A DNA stretch of 64,000 nucleotides from Anaeramoeba flamelloides (GCA_027625915.1 JANTQA010000023.1:2852001-2916000); one strand, 5' to 3'. Positions 11,870 to 24,025 are shown, numbered from the stretch's first letter. Numbers and translations are program-made. The notes: generated by a model from the sequence alone, not told the origin.

Positions 11870-13067
11870 AATGAAAATTATTGAAAATATTTTTTTAGCA
11901 CATTTTCTTTTCTTATTTCAAAATTTAATAGTAATATCAAAAAATAATCTTTCAATAAATGGAAAAAGAATTAAAAAAAAGAATATTCGTTTTTATTTTG
12001 AAATGCTCAAGAAAAGAAGAATATCCATTTATATATTGACCATAAATTAATTTTATTGATAAATTTTGACCAATTTGGAACTTTTTTTTTACAAAATGGT
12101 TTATACAAAAATTTAATTGTGTTTTTTCCGTTATTATTATTATTGGTGATTTTTTTACCTTTTGAAGGCAGGTTGATTAATACTTTAGAAGTGGGTTAAT
12201 AAATAAAAGATAAATTATATTTTTTTCACTATTAAGAGCTGAAAATACTTGAGTATTTAATTATTTGAATATCAACATTGTTTTTTAATTGAAGAAAAAT
12301 TCTATTTTTTTAATAGTATCTAAAAAAGATTAAAAATTAATCAACCTGGTATTTGTGACAGATAACTAAAGATTAACAAGTAAAATTAGGATTTTTTCAA
12401 AAAGAAAAAAAGCTGTTAAGAATAATACTTAATATTCATCTTAAATCACTGTGAATTGAGAAATTTTCAAGGTACTTTTTTCAGTTTCAAACTGTGACCA
12501 TTTGGCTCTTTTTGAGATCTCGGGGTTTTTTTTTCAATTTTTTGTTTTCTAAAATGAGTTATTTTTACCTTAAGAATATTAGAAAATGACTACTTACTCA
12601 GTTTTATAGAGACTGATAAAACAAAAATAAATTTAATTTAATTGGATAAAATTGATTCTCTATTTAAAGAAAATAAATTTGTTTTAAAATTTAAAATCCC
12701 ATCATTTGAAAATAGACAATAAGAAAAATTTTTGTTTTTTTTTATTGTCTATATTTTAATTTTGATTTTAGAGTGGTGTCAATAACCAGTGTATTTTATT
12801 TTGACTCATAACTAAAATTGAACTAATGTAAAAAATATTGGCTGGCTCTAGAAATAAAAGAAACAAACCAATGAGATGAAAACAGTATATAAACAAGAAA
12901 TAGTGTTCTTTAAATAAATTGTAAAAAAAGTTAAGAAGATATTGAAAGATTAAAAGGTAATTTTTTGATCAAAAAAATGAGAAAATTAATATTCTTTGAA
13001 ATTTGATGAAAAAATCATTTATCTCAGAAATTTTGCAAATATGACGAAATTTTTTAAATCAAAGCAT
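11870..13067. other. AT-rich intergenic DNA
   Basis: No gene, RNA or repeat that I can support; A/T tracts only. Confidence 0.35.
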
Positions 13068-13806
13068 TTAATAATATTGAGCCTTTACACTAATCAAAGA
13101 TCTAACCTCAAAAGTCAATTTAAATCTAAACCAAGAATATACATGTGTCTTCCTATCTTCAAATACCCAAGTAGCCTGAAAAAAAAAAACATGAGTTAAA
13201 TTTTTTCTAATAGGTTAAAGGTTGCCGAAACGGGTTATTTATACCAATATCGAATCTTTGAGGTTCTATTATAAAATATATTTTTTAAAATTCAGATCGA
13301 ATATCTTTTTTTTTATTTTGTTTTTTGAAATTGTTTTTTTATAATTTATTTTTTTTGTGTTATCTTTTCAATTTTTTTTTTTTTGTTATTTGAATTTTAT
13401 TAATTGATATTCTGTTGTTTTTTTTTTTTTAAATGGATTGTTTTGAAATTGAGAATACTGTGAATTTTTTTTTCTTATATTTGCATTTTATAAATTTAGA
13501 TCCTCTCAAATTTTTTTTTTTTTGTTCATTGAATTTCTTTGCAGAAGAATCTTCTATAAATTTTTTGTTATTTATTTGAATTTTTTCAACCAAAAGAAGT
13601 GTTATTTCACAATAGCATTATGGTAATAAGCTGATTCTTGAGTGTGGAGAAAATCTACTTCAAGTAACTTGTCCCTTAAAATAAGAAAATACTTTTCTTG
13701 ATAAAACCCTTTTTATTTGACTCAATTCTAATTATTATTGGAAACCTCAACAGGAAAAAACGATTTTGAAATCAAATAAAGCTCCAAATTCAGTTGGTTG
13801 GAACAT
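13068..13806 (-). CDS. Small three-exon protein of unknown function (86 aa)
   Basis: Not visible as a long ORF. Minus-strand exons are 13806-13752, 13708-13611 and 13175-13068. The introns are phase 1 (donor GTTGAG, acceptor AAAAAG) and phase 0 (donor GTGAAA, acceptor TTTTTCAG after a T-run). Each island reads as unbiased protein: MFQPTEFGALFDFKIVFS, then FYQEKYFLILRDKLLEVDFL continuing HTQESAYYHNAI, then ATWVFEDRKTHVYSWFRFKL continuing to an in-frame TAA. The phases fit at both joins, which is the main support. I do not recognise the family; it is aromatic-rich and could be a small alpha/beta domain. Extra 5' exons cannot be excluded because the frame stays open a little above the ATG. The four-TM gene lies upstream on the same strand. 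Confidence 0.6.
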
Positions 13807-14038
13807 TTCAACTACATAAAAACTTTTTATAAAATATTAAAAAATTAACGTATAATTTGGAATATTTTTGTATTTTCTTCTAAAAAATTAACCAAAACCA
13901 AAAGTAAAACACAAACCCAGGGATTTATTTGAGTTAAAAAGAAGAAAAAGAAATCTTTTTAAGAAAAAATTAAACAAAAAAAAAAGAAAAAAACCATTAC
14001 AACAAACAAGAAAAAAAAAAAGAAAAGATTTTTCTTGT

Positions 14039-14500
14039 TTAAAAAAATTTCATCTTAACTAAATCGGTGATCCAATCGGCAAAATGCAAAAAAAGAATAG
14101 CTACCAATCTAAAAAAAAACTGGCCAATTGTGTCATAGTAGAGAAGTATGAGTGGATAATTGGATTGCATAAAAATATTGAAGATTGTTGGAAACATTGT
14201 AATGATGTATGTCACTAAAAAGATTTTGAAAGATCCAAATTTCGTGCGTAGCTCTGGTTTCATACTACGAACCCAATACCAAAAAAATGTTATCGCATAA
14301 ATACAAAAGGCACCATACAAAAAGAAAGACAGCATGATGTGTGATTCAGGGACACCTTCCCATTTTTTTGTTGCTCCGTTAGTTTGATGTATCTCTTCCC
14401 ATAAATTTTTAATTTTGGGGATCGAAACATAAAAGACACCACCACAAAAAAAATTAAGGACTGTAGCAAGAGCACCTATTACTAGAATTCTATTGAGCAT
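14039..14500 (-). CDS. Four-transmembrane-segment protein of unknown function
   Basis: A 153-aa single-exon frame. Hydrophobic segments lie at about residues 4-26 (possible signal anchor or TM1), 54-75, 92-113 and 121-144. Between TM1 and TM2 is a polar loop with NLWEEIHQTNGATKKWEGVP. W/Y-rich membrane edges (FFWYWVRSMKPELRTKFGS) give a basic loop between TM2 and TM3. I recognise no family motif and cannot assign a substrate. The start is the first ATG, directly before the first hydrophobic segment, and the C terminus is short and basic (VKMKFF). G+C content drops sharply on both sides, supporting a compact single-exon gene. Confidence 0.75.
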   Translation of the reverse strand: MLNRILVIGALATVLNFFCGGVFYVSIPKIKNLWEEIHQTNGATKKWEGVPESHIMLSFFLYGAFCIYAITFFWYWVRSMKPELRTKFGSFKIFLVTYIITMFPTIFNIFMQSNYPLILLYYDTIGQFFFRLVAILFLHFADWITDLVKMKFF

Positions 14501-16775
14501 AATAAAAATTAATAAAAAATTAAAAGTGAAAAAGAGAAATTAAAAAAATGAAAATTTTTGTTTCAAATTTTATTTCTCAGATCCGGTTTGTATCATCAAA
14601 AACAATCATTTGTTCTAACAGCCAACTACTCTTCAACTGAGTTTTAGAAAACAACAGTATTTGAAACTAACATTTTCCTATAAATGATTGTAAATATTAT
14701 CTTTAAATCTGATTTTGGAAATTTTATATTAACTTTGAAAAAAGAATGTTTAAGTTTTAAAGAGAAAAAAAGTTTGTAAAATTCGATCGACTTTTGAAAC
14801 TGTTTTTTTGAAATAATGTTTTTGTAAGAAAGTTATCTGATCTAATATTTTTTGGGAATCATACAAAAGATTAAGAGTATTTTTATAAATTTAATTAGAA
14901 ATTAAGTGATTTGAACCATACTCCATAGATAGGGCTATAATCAAAGTATGTTTTTATTGAGTGTAAAATGATACCAAGTGCTACATAACTTAGATCATCT
15001 AATGTAAATCTTATTAAACTGTATATTATTAGTTTTTTAAATAAAGATCTCGAAAATTGTTGATTTTAGAAATTCTTTTTTATATCTTTTTACATATCTA
15101 AAAATTGAAACCAAAACAAAAATAGTATTTCTAATATTGGATAATTCATATTTAAAACTTCCAAAAGTAAATATTTTTTCAATTTTTTAATTTCAAAGAT
15201 TTATTCGTTTTAGTATATTTTTATAGAAAGCTATTTTTAACATTAATTTATTTCCAATATATGGAAAAATATTGTAAAAATAATAAATTCATTAGTTACC
15301 TATTTTTTTTTAAAAAATGAATTTTTTAGCAGATTAATCTACATTTCTCAGAAATTTTTAAGAAAGGTTATTTTTAACTTTGTAGTCTGAATATTGAAAA
15401 TTCAACCTTAAAAATTTTCTATAAATGTAGATTTTTTTCTAAAATTGTTGGGTTTATTACTATTTTATTGATCAAAAATTTGGATATCGAAAATCAATAG
15501 TCAATATTTTATACGACTATTTTCAATGTTTCAAAATAAACTTTAATCTTTTTTTTTTTTTTTTCTGGTTTCAGTACAACACAGTTTCATTGCCCAATAG
15601 TATATATATTTTCAATCAATTTTGAAAATAAATTCCTTTATTTTTTAAGTAAATTATAAAATTAGAAATGCGATTTGTTGAAAATATTTTTCATTTTTTT
15701 ATGAAATTTTTTATTTTTTTTTTTGATAAATTTTCAAAATGTTCTCTATTTTTCGAGATAAATTTTGCAATTTGATCCTTCATTTTTAGAATTTATTTTT
15801 TAATAATAGAATTTTATGAAATCAGTACCATATTATTTTAGAGTTTGTTGTCAATTTATTTGATTGGTAAATGTATGGGCATTCCATAAAAAAGAGAAAC
15901 AGTGCATTTTATTTTGAAGCATGGTTAAATTTTGTGTCAAGTAATATTTTGACAACAGTATTTAATTTTTTTAAAAAATTGAATTTTTTTAGCTAGACAC
16001 CTACATTTTGAGGCAAATTAAAGAAATATACTAATAAATTTTGAAATCTGAATATTGATTAAACTTTAGTATTTGTATCAAAATGTAGATTTTTGAACCA
16101 AATTATAAAGTTTTTTAATAATACAATGGATTTTTTTATTTGATGAGATCAACAAATAAATTATTATTCAATCAATATGGTTTATTTTTAATTATAAATT
16201 ACAGGTTTTGAATGAGTTTAAATGAATATTAGAAGAAAAAAAATTTCGAAATTTCAAAATTTTGAAATTATTTTTTTCACATTTTTGTTTTTTTTTCTAT
16301 TTTTTTTTTCATTTTTTTTTTTTTAAGAAATGTAATTCAGGTGTAATTTTTTTTATTATTACAGGATCTATGTAAGAATGTTAAAAATAAATTATTTTAA
16401 TGTTATTGAAACAGTAAAAAAGGATTTTGAAAAAAAAATCCATTTTCTATTCGAATTTTATTTGAACTTTCATAGAAGAACAAAATAACAATTTGTGTTT
16501 TTCTCCATTGGGTTTTTCAATTTTTAATAAAATATCTTCCTTGAAAAGATTTCGTTCAGATAAAAATCAATTATTTTCAAATATGTATATTATTTTGATT
16601 ATTTCTTAATTTCTTCAAAGGTAATTTATAAAAAAATAATTTATATTTGAATTTTTTTTGTGTATACCCTCTTTGCTGAGACAATTTTCATTTTTTTCTA
16701 ATAATAGAATTTTCGGGGGGGGGGCATCTGAACCCAAAAGTAAAAGGATGTTTAATATTCAAATACCAACACACT
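14501..16775. other. AT-rich intergenic DNA
   Basis: No gene seen. It contains the second copy of repeat R4 (15555-15970) and a G-run near 16715-16724. Between 14.9 and 15.5 kb only A/T tracts are visible. Confidence 0.4.
15555..15970. repeat. Degenerate dispersed repeat R4, copy 2
   Basis: Same block order as 5260-5760 (CGAGATAAATTTTGCAATTT, ATCCTTCATTTTTAGAATTT, AGTACCATATTA). A third, weaker relative may lie at 23040-23350. Class unknown. Confidence 0.45.
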
Positions 16776-16922
16776 TTAATTTTGTATTTCTCTTTGATAA
16801 AGGGTGATCACTCCAAATAAGAATTGTAATTTCTCTGGGTTTCCGAGTCTATTTATCAGGTAAAACCAAAGTTTAGGTGATTTCAAATAACTTTTAAAAC
16901 GCTCTGTACATCCAATATAAAT
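16776..16922 (-). pseudogene. Exportin/importin-beta-like N-terminal fragment
   Basis: After an acceptor-like CAATTTAG, 48 sense codons run to a TAA: IYIGCTERFKSYLKSPKLWF then YLINRLGNPEKLQFLFGVIT and LYQREIQN. The spacing F..yl.SP..W....L......qf.fG..tL...I fits the IBN_N module of karyopherins, which binds Ran-GTP and starts exportin chains. Nothing resembling the remaining several hundred HEAT-repeat residues follows in the 3 kb downstream, and no donor precedes the stop. I therefore read it as a remnant. A gene split into many short exons is the alternative. Confidence 0.4.
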
Positions 16923-17676
16923 CTAAATTGCTTGAAAATTCAAAAAAAATCTATAAAATTGTAGTAATACAGAAATAAAGTAAAACAGTAAAAAAAAGTT
17001 CAACAACAATTTTTAATTGGTAAACTTAATAGAACCTGACTAGAAAATGTAAGATTAATTAATAGAAGAAATCTATTACATTCAAAGAAAAATAATTTAT
17101 ATTACCTCAAAGGAAACAACAATAAAAACATTAGATATCTTTGATTATACAACCACAATGGTTTTTTTTGTTTTTTTTTTTTTTGGGGGGGGGTATCTAA
17201 AATAATCAAATATTTCTTAAAATTTTTAATAACAAAAATTATTTATCTCGAAACCCCAAGTCAAAAAGAAAAATTCAGTTTTTTTAAAAAGAATAAACCA
17301 ACTTGAATTGTTTAGAAATAAGAGCAAAAATATAATTCCGGTTGAAAGTTGGTATTCATAAAAAAAAAAAACAGACAAACCTGAAATTTTCAAATCAATG
17401 AAATGATAAAAAAAAAAATTGTCACTATTATTGAAAGGTTGACGCAAACTTTCTTATTTTCCCAAAGTAAATATAATAATTGTATATAAAATTGTTTAAT
17501 GGAATAGAATTTTATAAATAAATGTAATAAAAATAATACCTAACAGGATTTTTAATTGATAATTAGTGGAAAATTGTTATGTAATTGCAAATATTTTAAA
17601 ATCAAATATTTTTTATCAAGAGCCAATTTTTTGTTAACTTAATAATAAAACTATCTACAGTTCTATAAAGTTCCAG

Positions 17677-17890
17677 TATAAAAGCAAAAAATGACCATTT
17701 TTTTTTTTTTGACTTTTTTTTTAAATTAGCTTTTTTGGGATATCTTTAAGTCATATTTTTGAGTCAAGTATTTGGATGTGGTAGAATAGTAACCATTTTT
17801 TCAATTTCGAGCTACTTTTTTACATGGGTTTTTTGAAAAAGAATATTGAAATAAAATTACAAAAAAAAATTGCAATTTTTTGCTTTTATA
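17677..17890. repeat. Short hairpin element with 16-bp inverted ends
   Basis: TATAAAAGCAAAAAAT at 17677 is repeated inverted (ATTTTTTGCTTTTATA) ending at 17890. It may be a small decayed MITE; no target duplication was identified. Confidence 0.4.
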
Positions 17891-18249
17891 CCACCAACAT
17901 GAAAAAATAAAATTAAAAAAAAAAAGTTAGATAAAACTACTACTTTCATTAACCTTTCAAAATGAATATTAAAGCTTATTCACAATCAATTGAAAATTTC
18001 AGAACTTTAAATTCATGGGACTATTTTATTTATTGTTATTAGTAAAAAAAACCTTGTTTAAAAGTCATTGCTCAAGATAAAAAGGTATTTTCCAGGTAGA
18101 AAATTCCAAAAAAAAACTATAGGGTGAATTTCATTTTAATTCAACTTGGAGATATTTTATTTAATCAATAATAACGAATAGTTTTTAAAATGTTGTACTC
18201 ATCTAATAAAACTGAAATAGAGAAAAAAAAATCCTTATGATAATTATTA

Positions 18250-18800
18250 ACATGCATTCAAGGTCTAACTTTTCTCGGGTTTTTCTGTTTTATATGTGAA
18301 GTGTTCTAGATATTCTTGAAGTTTTCTATTTTATTTCTGAAGTGTTCTAGGTCATTTTTAATTTTTGAAATAAACAGAATATTTTAATAAATTTTCGATT
18401 TATTTTAAAAAGTAAAAAAAAAACCTAACGAAAATCTATTTATTTGGAAAATAAATAGATAACTCAAAAAAATCTAACGAAAATCTATTGATTTTACCAA
18501 TAAAAAGAAAACTCAAGAAAGGCTAAGAGGCATTTTCCAGAATTCAAAAGAATTGAGTAAAATTTTTGATTTAACTCCATTCTCATTAAATTCTGGAAAC
18601 CCTAACGAAAGTGCCCATAGGGTGCTGCCAAGTGCTTAGCTTTTTTTAAATTTTAAGAAATTAAAAGAAAATTTCAAAAATTTTATTTTTATTTCTCAAA
18701 TTAAAAAAAGCGAACGGCCTTTTTTTTACTTTTTGAAATAAACTGAAAATTTTTAAAAATTTTCTTTTTATTACAAAAATTAAAAAAAGCCTAACCCAAA
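18250..18800. repeat. Dispersed repeat with CCTAACGAAA motifs
   Basis: Contains repeated CTAACGAAAATCTATT units, a TTTACTTTTTGAAATAAAC motif seen twice, and a G+C-rich GTGCTGCCAAGTGCTTAGC block. Related segments, partly inverted, occur at 56940-57065 (CGTTAGGTTTTCTTGAGTTT and GTACTTGGCGGCAC) and in the first 60 bases. Confidence 0.5.
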
Positions 18801-18999
18801 ATCAAAAAAAAAATATTTTTTTCAAATTATATTAATAAATAATTTCATAATCGTTAAAATAATTGGTTACCTATTTGGGGAAATTGATTAAATTTGAAAT
18901 GATTTTAAAATATATGATTATAACCTCTTACAAGCGATCAAAAAAATATTCAAATTTTATACTATTAAATTTATAAAAATCTTAAAGAGCCTGGAATAT

Positions 19000-19400
19000 T
19001 GGATTTTCCAACTTTCATTGTCAAATACCTTAGAAATAATTTTTGTTAAAAGATCTTATATCAACCAATATTATTTAATATAAGTGAGGTTATCAAAAAG
19101 TTAAAAAAATAGCAAATGTTTAATTTGTTTTTTGAAAAAAATTTTTAAATGATCGTGACTGGAATTAGGGATTTAAAGTCGGTTTTTTATAATTTTCATT
19201 TAATTGTTTAATAAACTAAGTAGATCTACTGATTTAGCTAAACATAGAGGTTTTATTGGGGTCTTGCTATGAATTATGAAAAAGTTATTTTTATTCGGTT
19301 TTTTTGATTGAATATTGTTTTGCACAAACCTAATTTTATTAATCATCATTCTAATGAACGTTGAGTTATAATTTTAAAAAGTTTGGTTCTGAAGGATAAA
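19000..19400. repeat. Relic related to MITE family B
   Basis: The 19300-19385 part (TTTTTTTGATTGAATATTG, TTAATCATCATTCTAATGAA, GAGTTATAATT) matches the interior of the element at 62156-62642. Recognisable ends are missing, so this is an old or partial copy. Confidence 0.5.
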
Positions 19401-20133
19401 GAAATTATTCAACAAATTTCCTTATATTCATTGTTTATTATTGTATCAGGGATTATTTTCATGTCAGGCATTTTTTTCAATACGATAAATGTATTAAAGG
19501 TTTTTTTTAGAGACTATTATATTGATTTTGAAACAAATTACAAAGCCTCGTTTTTTCAAGGTTAATTTGGAGTTTTAAAATTTTTTTTTTTCTTCAAATT
19601 GAATTTTTTTTGTATGAAAAAAAAAAAACAATAAATTGATAAGAAAAAAATGAAAAAGCAAAAGAAAAAAGAAAATTGACAAAATTTGGAAAAGATGATT
19701 TGATCTTTAAATTGAAAATCTATTTTGAGAACAATACTGGATTATCCTCATAAGTTATGTTCTATTTCTTCAATAAAAATTAGAAATCTTTTACTGAAAA
19801 AGATTTTGAAGAAAAAATAAAAAATTATAAAGCCCCAATCAACTCCTTTTTTGTACAAAAACATTTCTTGTACTCTTTGAATAAAATAACCTCAAAACTT
19901 ATACCAATGAGGATAGTTGATATCTATATAGTAAAATACGATTTCGTTTCGACCCCCATCCCTAAAAGGAAAAAAAAAAATTACAAACAAACCAAACAAA
20001 AATTTATGAAAATTATCTTTATGTTTATTATATTTTGTTTTAAGAACAATTATTAAATTATTTTCCTATTCCTATTCTTTCATAAACGAATAAAAAAAAC
20101 TATCTTTGTTCATTGTATATTGTTCACTAACAA

Positions 20134-21102
20134 CTAATGGATTGAAAGGAAGTGGAAACAAACTCGGCAGATTGATGAATTGTTCATGTAATATTTCACA
20201 CAAACACCCAATAGAAATACATTATGAGAATTACAAAATTGCTTTTTGTATGTGTGTATGTCTGTATTTTTGTTTTTTTGTTTTTATTCAACCAATCAAT
20301 ATTTTTTTCTTACCAAAATTCTTGAAACCATTGAATTATTTGAATCTTTGATCTCAATAGGGAAAATTGGTTCTATTTCTTCACCAGTTTGAATATTGCC
20401 ATCATAAAGGTTTTCATGGAAACGGTTGAATTTGTTCCCTGCCTTACCTTTGTAAAAGTTATATCCTTTAATTGATATTTTTTCTAAAAAAATAAACAAA
20501 CTCATGATGTATTCTTTTACATGATTTTTTGTTTTGTATTTTTTCAAAATGGGCTTTAAAAATGTGTTAATATTTAAAGCAGAAATGTTTTGGTTAATAA
20601 TCGCGTCTTTAATGTGTGATGTTCTTTCATGGTAAAGACTAAAAACTTCTTTTGAGAGATTATGGACAAACACAGGACTGTTTACCTGTTGAAGTAAGAG
20701 TTTTATTTTCTCTTTCATATTCTTGAGTAATGGAATTATTTGATTTTCTTTGGTTTCCAGATCCTCATTCAAACTGCAAAATCTTACGTATAGCAATAAC
20801 TGATCACTGTGCTTGGTTTGAGGCTTCTTTTCAATTTCCTCCAAGGTTTCTTTTTGTTGTTCTATTGACTGTTTTAAGGTGTCATGGTGCCTATTTATTA
20901 CTTCCACTAATGTTTCCACACTTGATTGCATTTGGTTTTTTAGGTGATTATTTTGGGTTTTCAAATCTTTTTGTTCTTTGTTCCTAGATTTGATTTTTTG
21001 TTTAAGAAATTTGCGGTGTTTGTCAATTTCTATGAGTAAATTTTCAGTTAGTTCAGTCATTGGATTTTTATTGAAAAAAGAACAACAAGAAAAAATAGTC
21101 AA
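20134..21102 (-). CDS. TRIM-like coiled-coil protein, probably with a spliced 3' exon
   Basis: The main exon (21102-20314) encodes a long helical chain: residues 20-60 and 60-100 are K/E/Q-rich coiled coil (DKHRKFLKQKIKSRNKEQKD; QQKETLEEIEKK). A mixed region follows, then a possible beta-rich C-terminal part (KFNRFHENLYDGNIQTGEEI, EPIFPIEIKDSNNSMVSRIL). This order resembles the coiled-coil plus C-terminal sandwich part of TRIM/B-box proteins, but no RING or B-box is seen upstream. Translation can run to a TGA at 20296, but the end reads ATTTTG|GTAAGA, a good donor. A phase-0 acceptor (AAAAAG at 20247-20242) opens a 35-codon exon to 20134 in a G+C-richer island (QFCNSHNVFLLGVCVKYYMN...). The alternative start is Met15 (MTELTEN). 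The splice is inferred; the main exon is firm. Confidence 0.65.
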
Positions 21103-21776
21103 AAATGAAAAAAATGAAATCTAAACATGATACGAAACTACTCGAAATCTCCGGTATTTTATCAAGATTTCAAACTTTTAAACATTCGGACAATTATACA
21201 AACCTTTCAAAGATTTTCAAACAATTTTAAATGGGAAGTAGTTTTAAAAGGTGAACACCTTTGTAAAAGTCATCAGACTTTTTGTTGTGGAAGATTTAAT
21301 TTTAGTTTTCATTTATAATTTACACAATGTCTCTAAAGTTAGTTCAATAACACTTTTTAAATATCTTTATTTCGTACAAATCCTTTTTTTTTTGAACTTG
21401 AAATACAAACATAATATCATGTATTGATCACATAAATAGGAATTAATCATAAGTTAATGATCTTTTTTCAATCAGAGGATTTCAAATTGCCCTCTACTTC
21501 TCTGGAAACTGTAGTTAGTAAGAAAAAAGTAGAATAAGGAAAATAATAAGGAACTTGTATTTTTTTCCCACCTATTAAACAAAAACTTTTGAAAATTATT
21601 CAAAAACCCTTTTATTTTAATGAATTTGTGTCTTTTCAATTGGACGAACAAATCTTAATTTGTATTTCAATTTCTCCATAATAAATAATTCTTCAAGGCT
21701 ATTTCTGTTATTGAACAAACAAAATAGAAAAGCAATACTGGTCTTTATCAAAGAAATTTGAAAAAATTTGTAGTTG
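21103..21776. other. AT-rich intergenic DNA
   Basis: A plus-strand 63-codon frame (21127-21318) has some coding character (LKGEHLCKSHQTFCCGRFNF) but lies antisense to the likely 5' region of the preceding gene, and I cannot assign it. Nothing else stands out. Confidence 0.3.
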
Positions 21777-22169
21777 TTTTTTTTTATTGTGATTGAGGAA
21801 GTGTAAATTACACACTATGTTGCCCTTAGACTTAAATTCCCTTTCAGAAATTTAAGTGTATAACTAAAGATTCCAAGATTATTAATCTCTGAAAAATAAT
21901 TTTAAACGATCATAATTTAAAATTATTTTATTAAAATTTATTTCTTTTCATTTATTTAAAAAAATTAATCTATACTTTTGTAGAATAAGGGCATACCAAT
22001 AAAAAGTGATTAATATTTTCTATTATCTCTTTGTGTTGATATTTTAAACATAAAGTAAAAAATTTATTTGTACATTTAAGTATTATATAGTAGGATCTAT
22101 TTAGGCAGTTGGTAAATTTTCTGAATTTTAGAATTGTTGAGTTTGAAGGATTACTTGTATATTTTTGAT
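21777..22169 (-). mobile_element. 5'-truncated LINE, 3' end copy 2
   Basis: The minus strand encodes the C terminus of a non-LTR retrotransposon protein: STILKFRKFTNCLNRSYYII, then LCLKYQHKEIIENINHFLLV-CP, a zinc-knuckle pattern (C..H....C) common after LINE reverse transcriptases. It aligns with the copy at 45682-46085. It ends in a short 3' UTR with the hairpin GTGTAAATTACAC (21801-21813) and a poly(A) seen as T9 at 21777-21785. The 5' side is cut by the MITE that starts at 22170. Confidence 0.75.
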
Positions 22170-22905
22170 TACATTCAGTCTCATTTTTCAGACACAAACT
22201 TTGTACGAATTTAAAATACAGATAAACCTCAAATTAAGGCACAAAATTCGGGTTCTCGTAAAATAGATTCTAAACCCCAATTCAAAATTTTTAACACACC
22301 AAAATTCGATTTGTGAAGAAAAAAACTTATTTAATCAATTCAAGAAGATTTATCAAATTAGAACCATTCACTAATTGAAATGTTAACACTTGTTTATAAA
22401 TTACAATACTCACAAAACAAAAAATAAATAATTATCAATACAAATAAATCAAGGGTGTGTTAAAAATTTTGGAGAGAGCAAAACAAAAAAATAGATTAGT
22501 AAATTTCTTGAAATTCTATTAGGAATATTGATCGATCAAATGGTTAGGACTACCAACTAATTTTATTTGAGTTCTTCTATTTGGTACAACTTGGCTTTAA
22601 CCTAATATCAATGGTTAAAAAAAAAAAATTTTGATCGCAACGAAGCAAATTACGTATTTTAAAAAAATGAAAACAAAACAAAAACTAAAAGATGAAAAAA
22701 TAATTTTCATATTTTACAAAAATCAAAATTATCTCCAATTTCAATGAAATTGTATTATTGTGATTGTTTGTAGCGTTTTAACTGTGTGGAAAATTTTGAA
22801 TTTTAGTTTATAAAAAATTTGTAAAAAAAAAGTGCCTCAATTAGAGGAATATCTGTAATTCAAATTTTGTTAAACGTTGGTGTCTTGAAAGTGAAACAGA
22901 CTGTA
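22170..22905. mobile_element. Long, diverged family A MITE
   Basis: TA-flanked. The left end (CATTCAGTCTCATTTTTCAG) and right end (inverted CAGTCTGTTTCACTTTCAAG) match family A. The arms contain AATTAAGGCACAAAATTC and a degraded inverse. At 736 bp it is over three times the usual length because extra DNA, including a 187-bp hairpin (22284-22470), lies in the middle. It interrupts the LINE fragment at 21777-22169. Confidence 0.7.
22284..22470. repeat. Hairpin nested inside the long family A MITE
   Basis: Perfect 17-bp inverted ends: AAAATTTTTAACACACC (22284-22300) and GGTGTGTTAAAAATTTT (22454-22470). It looks like a separate small transposon inserted into the MITE core. No target duplication could be fixed in this composition. 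Confidence 0.6.
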
Positions 22906-23429
22906 GGTGAGAGTAGTATTGTTTTATCAAAATAATGATTGATTTTTCTGAGTTGCGAGTACCAAATTATAGTGAACTGGGTTAAAAAAAAACTAAGGTG
23001 GTCAAAAAGACTTGAATCTATGAGGCAAGGTATTATTTCAAAATAAAATCCATTTTTTTTTTTTTTTCTTGTTTGAAGGCAGCGCCCAATTCAGTTTACA
23101 AAAGTAGGTCTAATAAAAAAACATATTGTGTACTTAAATTCATTGATATTTTGAAAAATGGATTAAATTCTGAATCAATATTCTTTAACTTTTTTTATAA
23201 CATTCCATATTTTATAAAAATTCTTACTTTATTTATTCCAAAAAAATAGAAAACATTGAAATTATTTTTTGGTATAAATTTTGAATTTTATCTTCTATAT
23301 TTACAATTTCCTTTTTAACATTTGAGAAGTAAACTGAAATTAGAAAAAGGCCCAGTATGGGTTGTAATTGTGGTCCTTACTAAAAATGAAAAATTAAAAG
23401 TAATAATTAGAAGAAACAAATTAACGTGA

Positions 23430-24025
23430 AAGAATAATCCATTATATGTCCCTACGACCCAAAAAAAAAACACTAAAAATGGAAAACTGATCAAATACTT
23501 TACATTAATACAATTAAAAAAACTAAATGAAAGAATTAAAAGAAATAAAGTTTCCTTTTAACTTTTTCTTATAAACATTTTTTGCCAAAATGATTTAATT
23601 CACACTTGTAATTATATATATTTTTAGATACACTTTCTTGTTTTAACTCATTTACTAAAACAAATTCTAAATTATGGGGAATTTTCTTTTCACAAAAGGG
23701 ACTAATTTGGTCCTCAAATGTTTTTTTTTTAGTTTTAAATGGTAAAATTAAAAAAAAGTTAAACTCAAAAGATAAACTCTCTGGAAAATCATTCTAATTT
23801 AATATATTAACTTATTCTTAGATTTCAAAATTTTCTCAACCCCAATTTTTCAAATAAAAATAAAAAAGTGCACAGTAATTTCAAAAAAATATTTTTGATA
23901 TTCAAAAGCCCAGAGTGTTTTTATTCTAAAAAATTTTATCCCAGTGGTTTATTGAATTAAGTAGTAAACTTAATTTCAAAAAAAAAATTAATCAGAAAAA
24001 TATAGTGCTTAATTTTATTAAGGAC
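23430..24025. repeat. Direct repeat R1, copy 1
   Basis: About 600 bases matching 26640-27240 in the same orientation over the full length. Shared blocks include AAGATAAACTCTCTGGAAAA, TAATTTAATATATTAACTTA, GGGACTAATTTGGTC and CAAAAGCCCAGAGTGTTTTTA. There is no ORF, and the ends are not clear transposon termini. Confidence 0.75.

Larger units (their letters stand above)
16923..20133. other. Gene-poor AT-rich DNA with small repeats
   Basis: Includes a G-run at about 17184-17193, a hairpin at 17677-17890, a dispersed repeat at 18250-18800 and a relic of MITE family B near 19000-19400. The minus-strand frame at 17226-17447 is hydrophobic and lacks an ATG near its start; I do not accept it as a gene. 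Confidence 0.4.
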
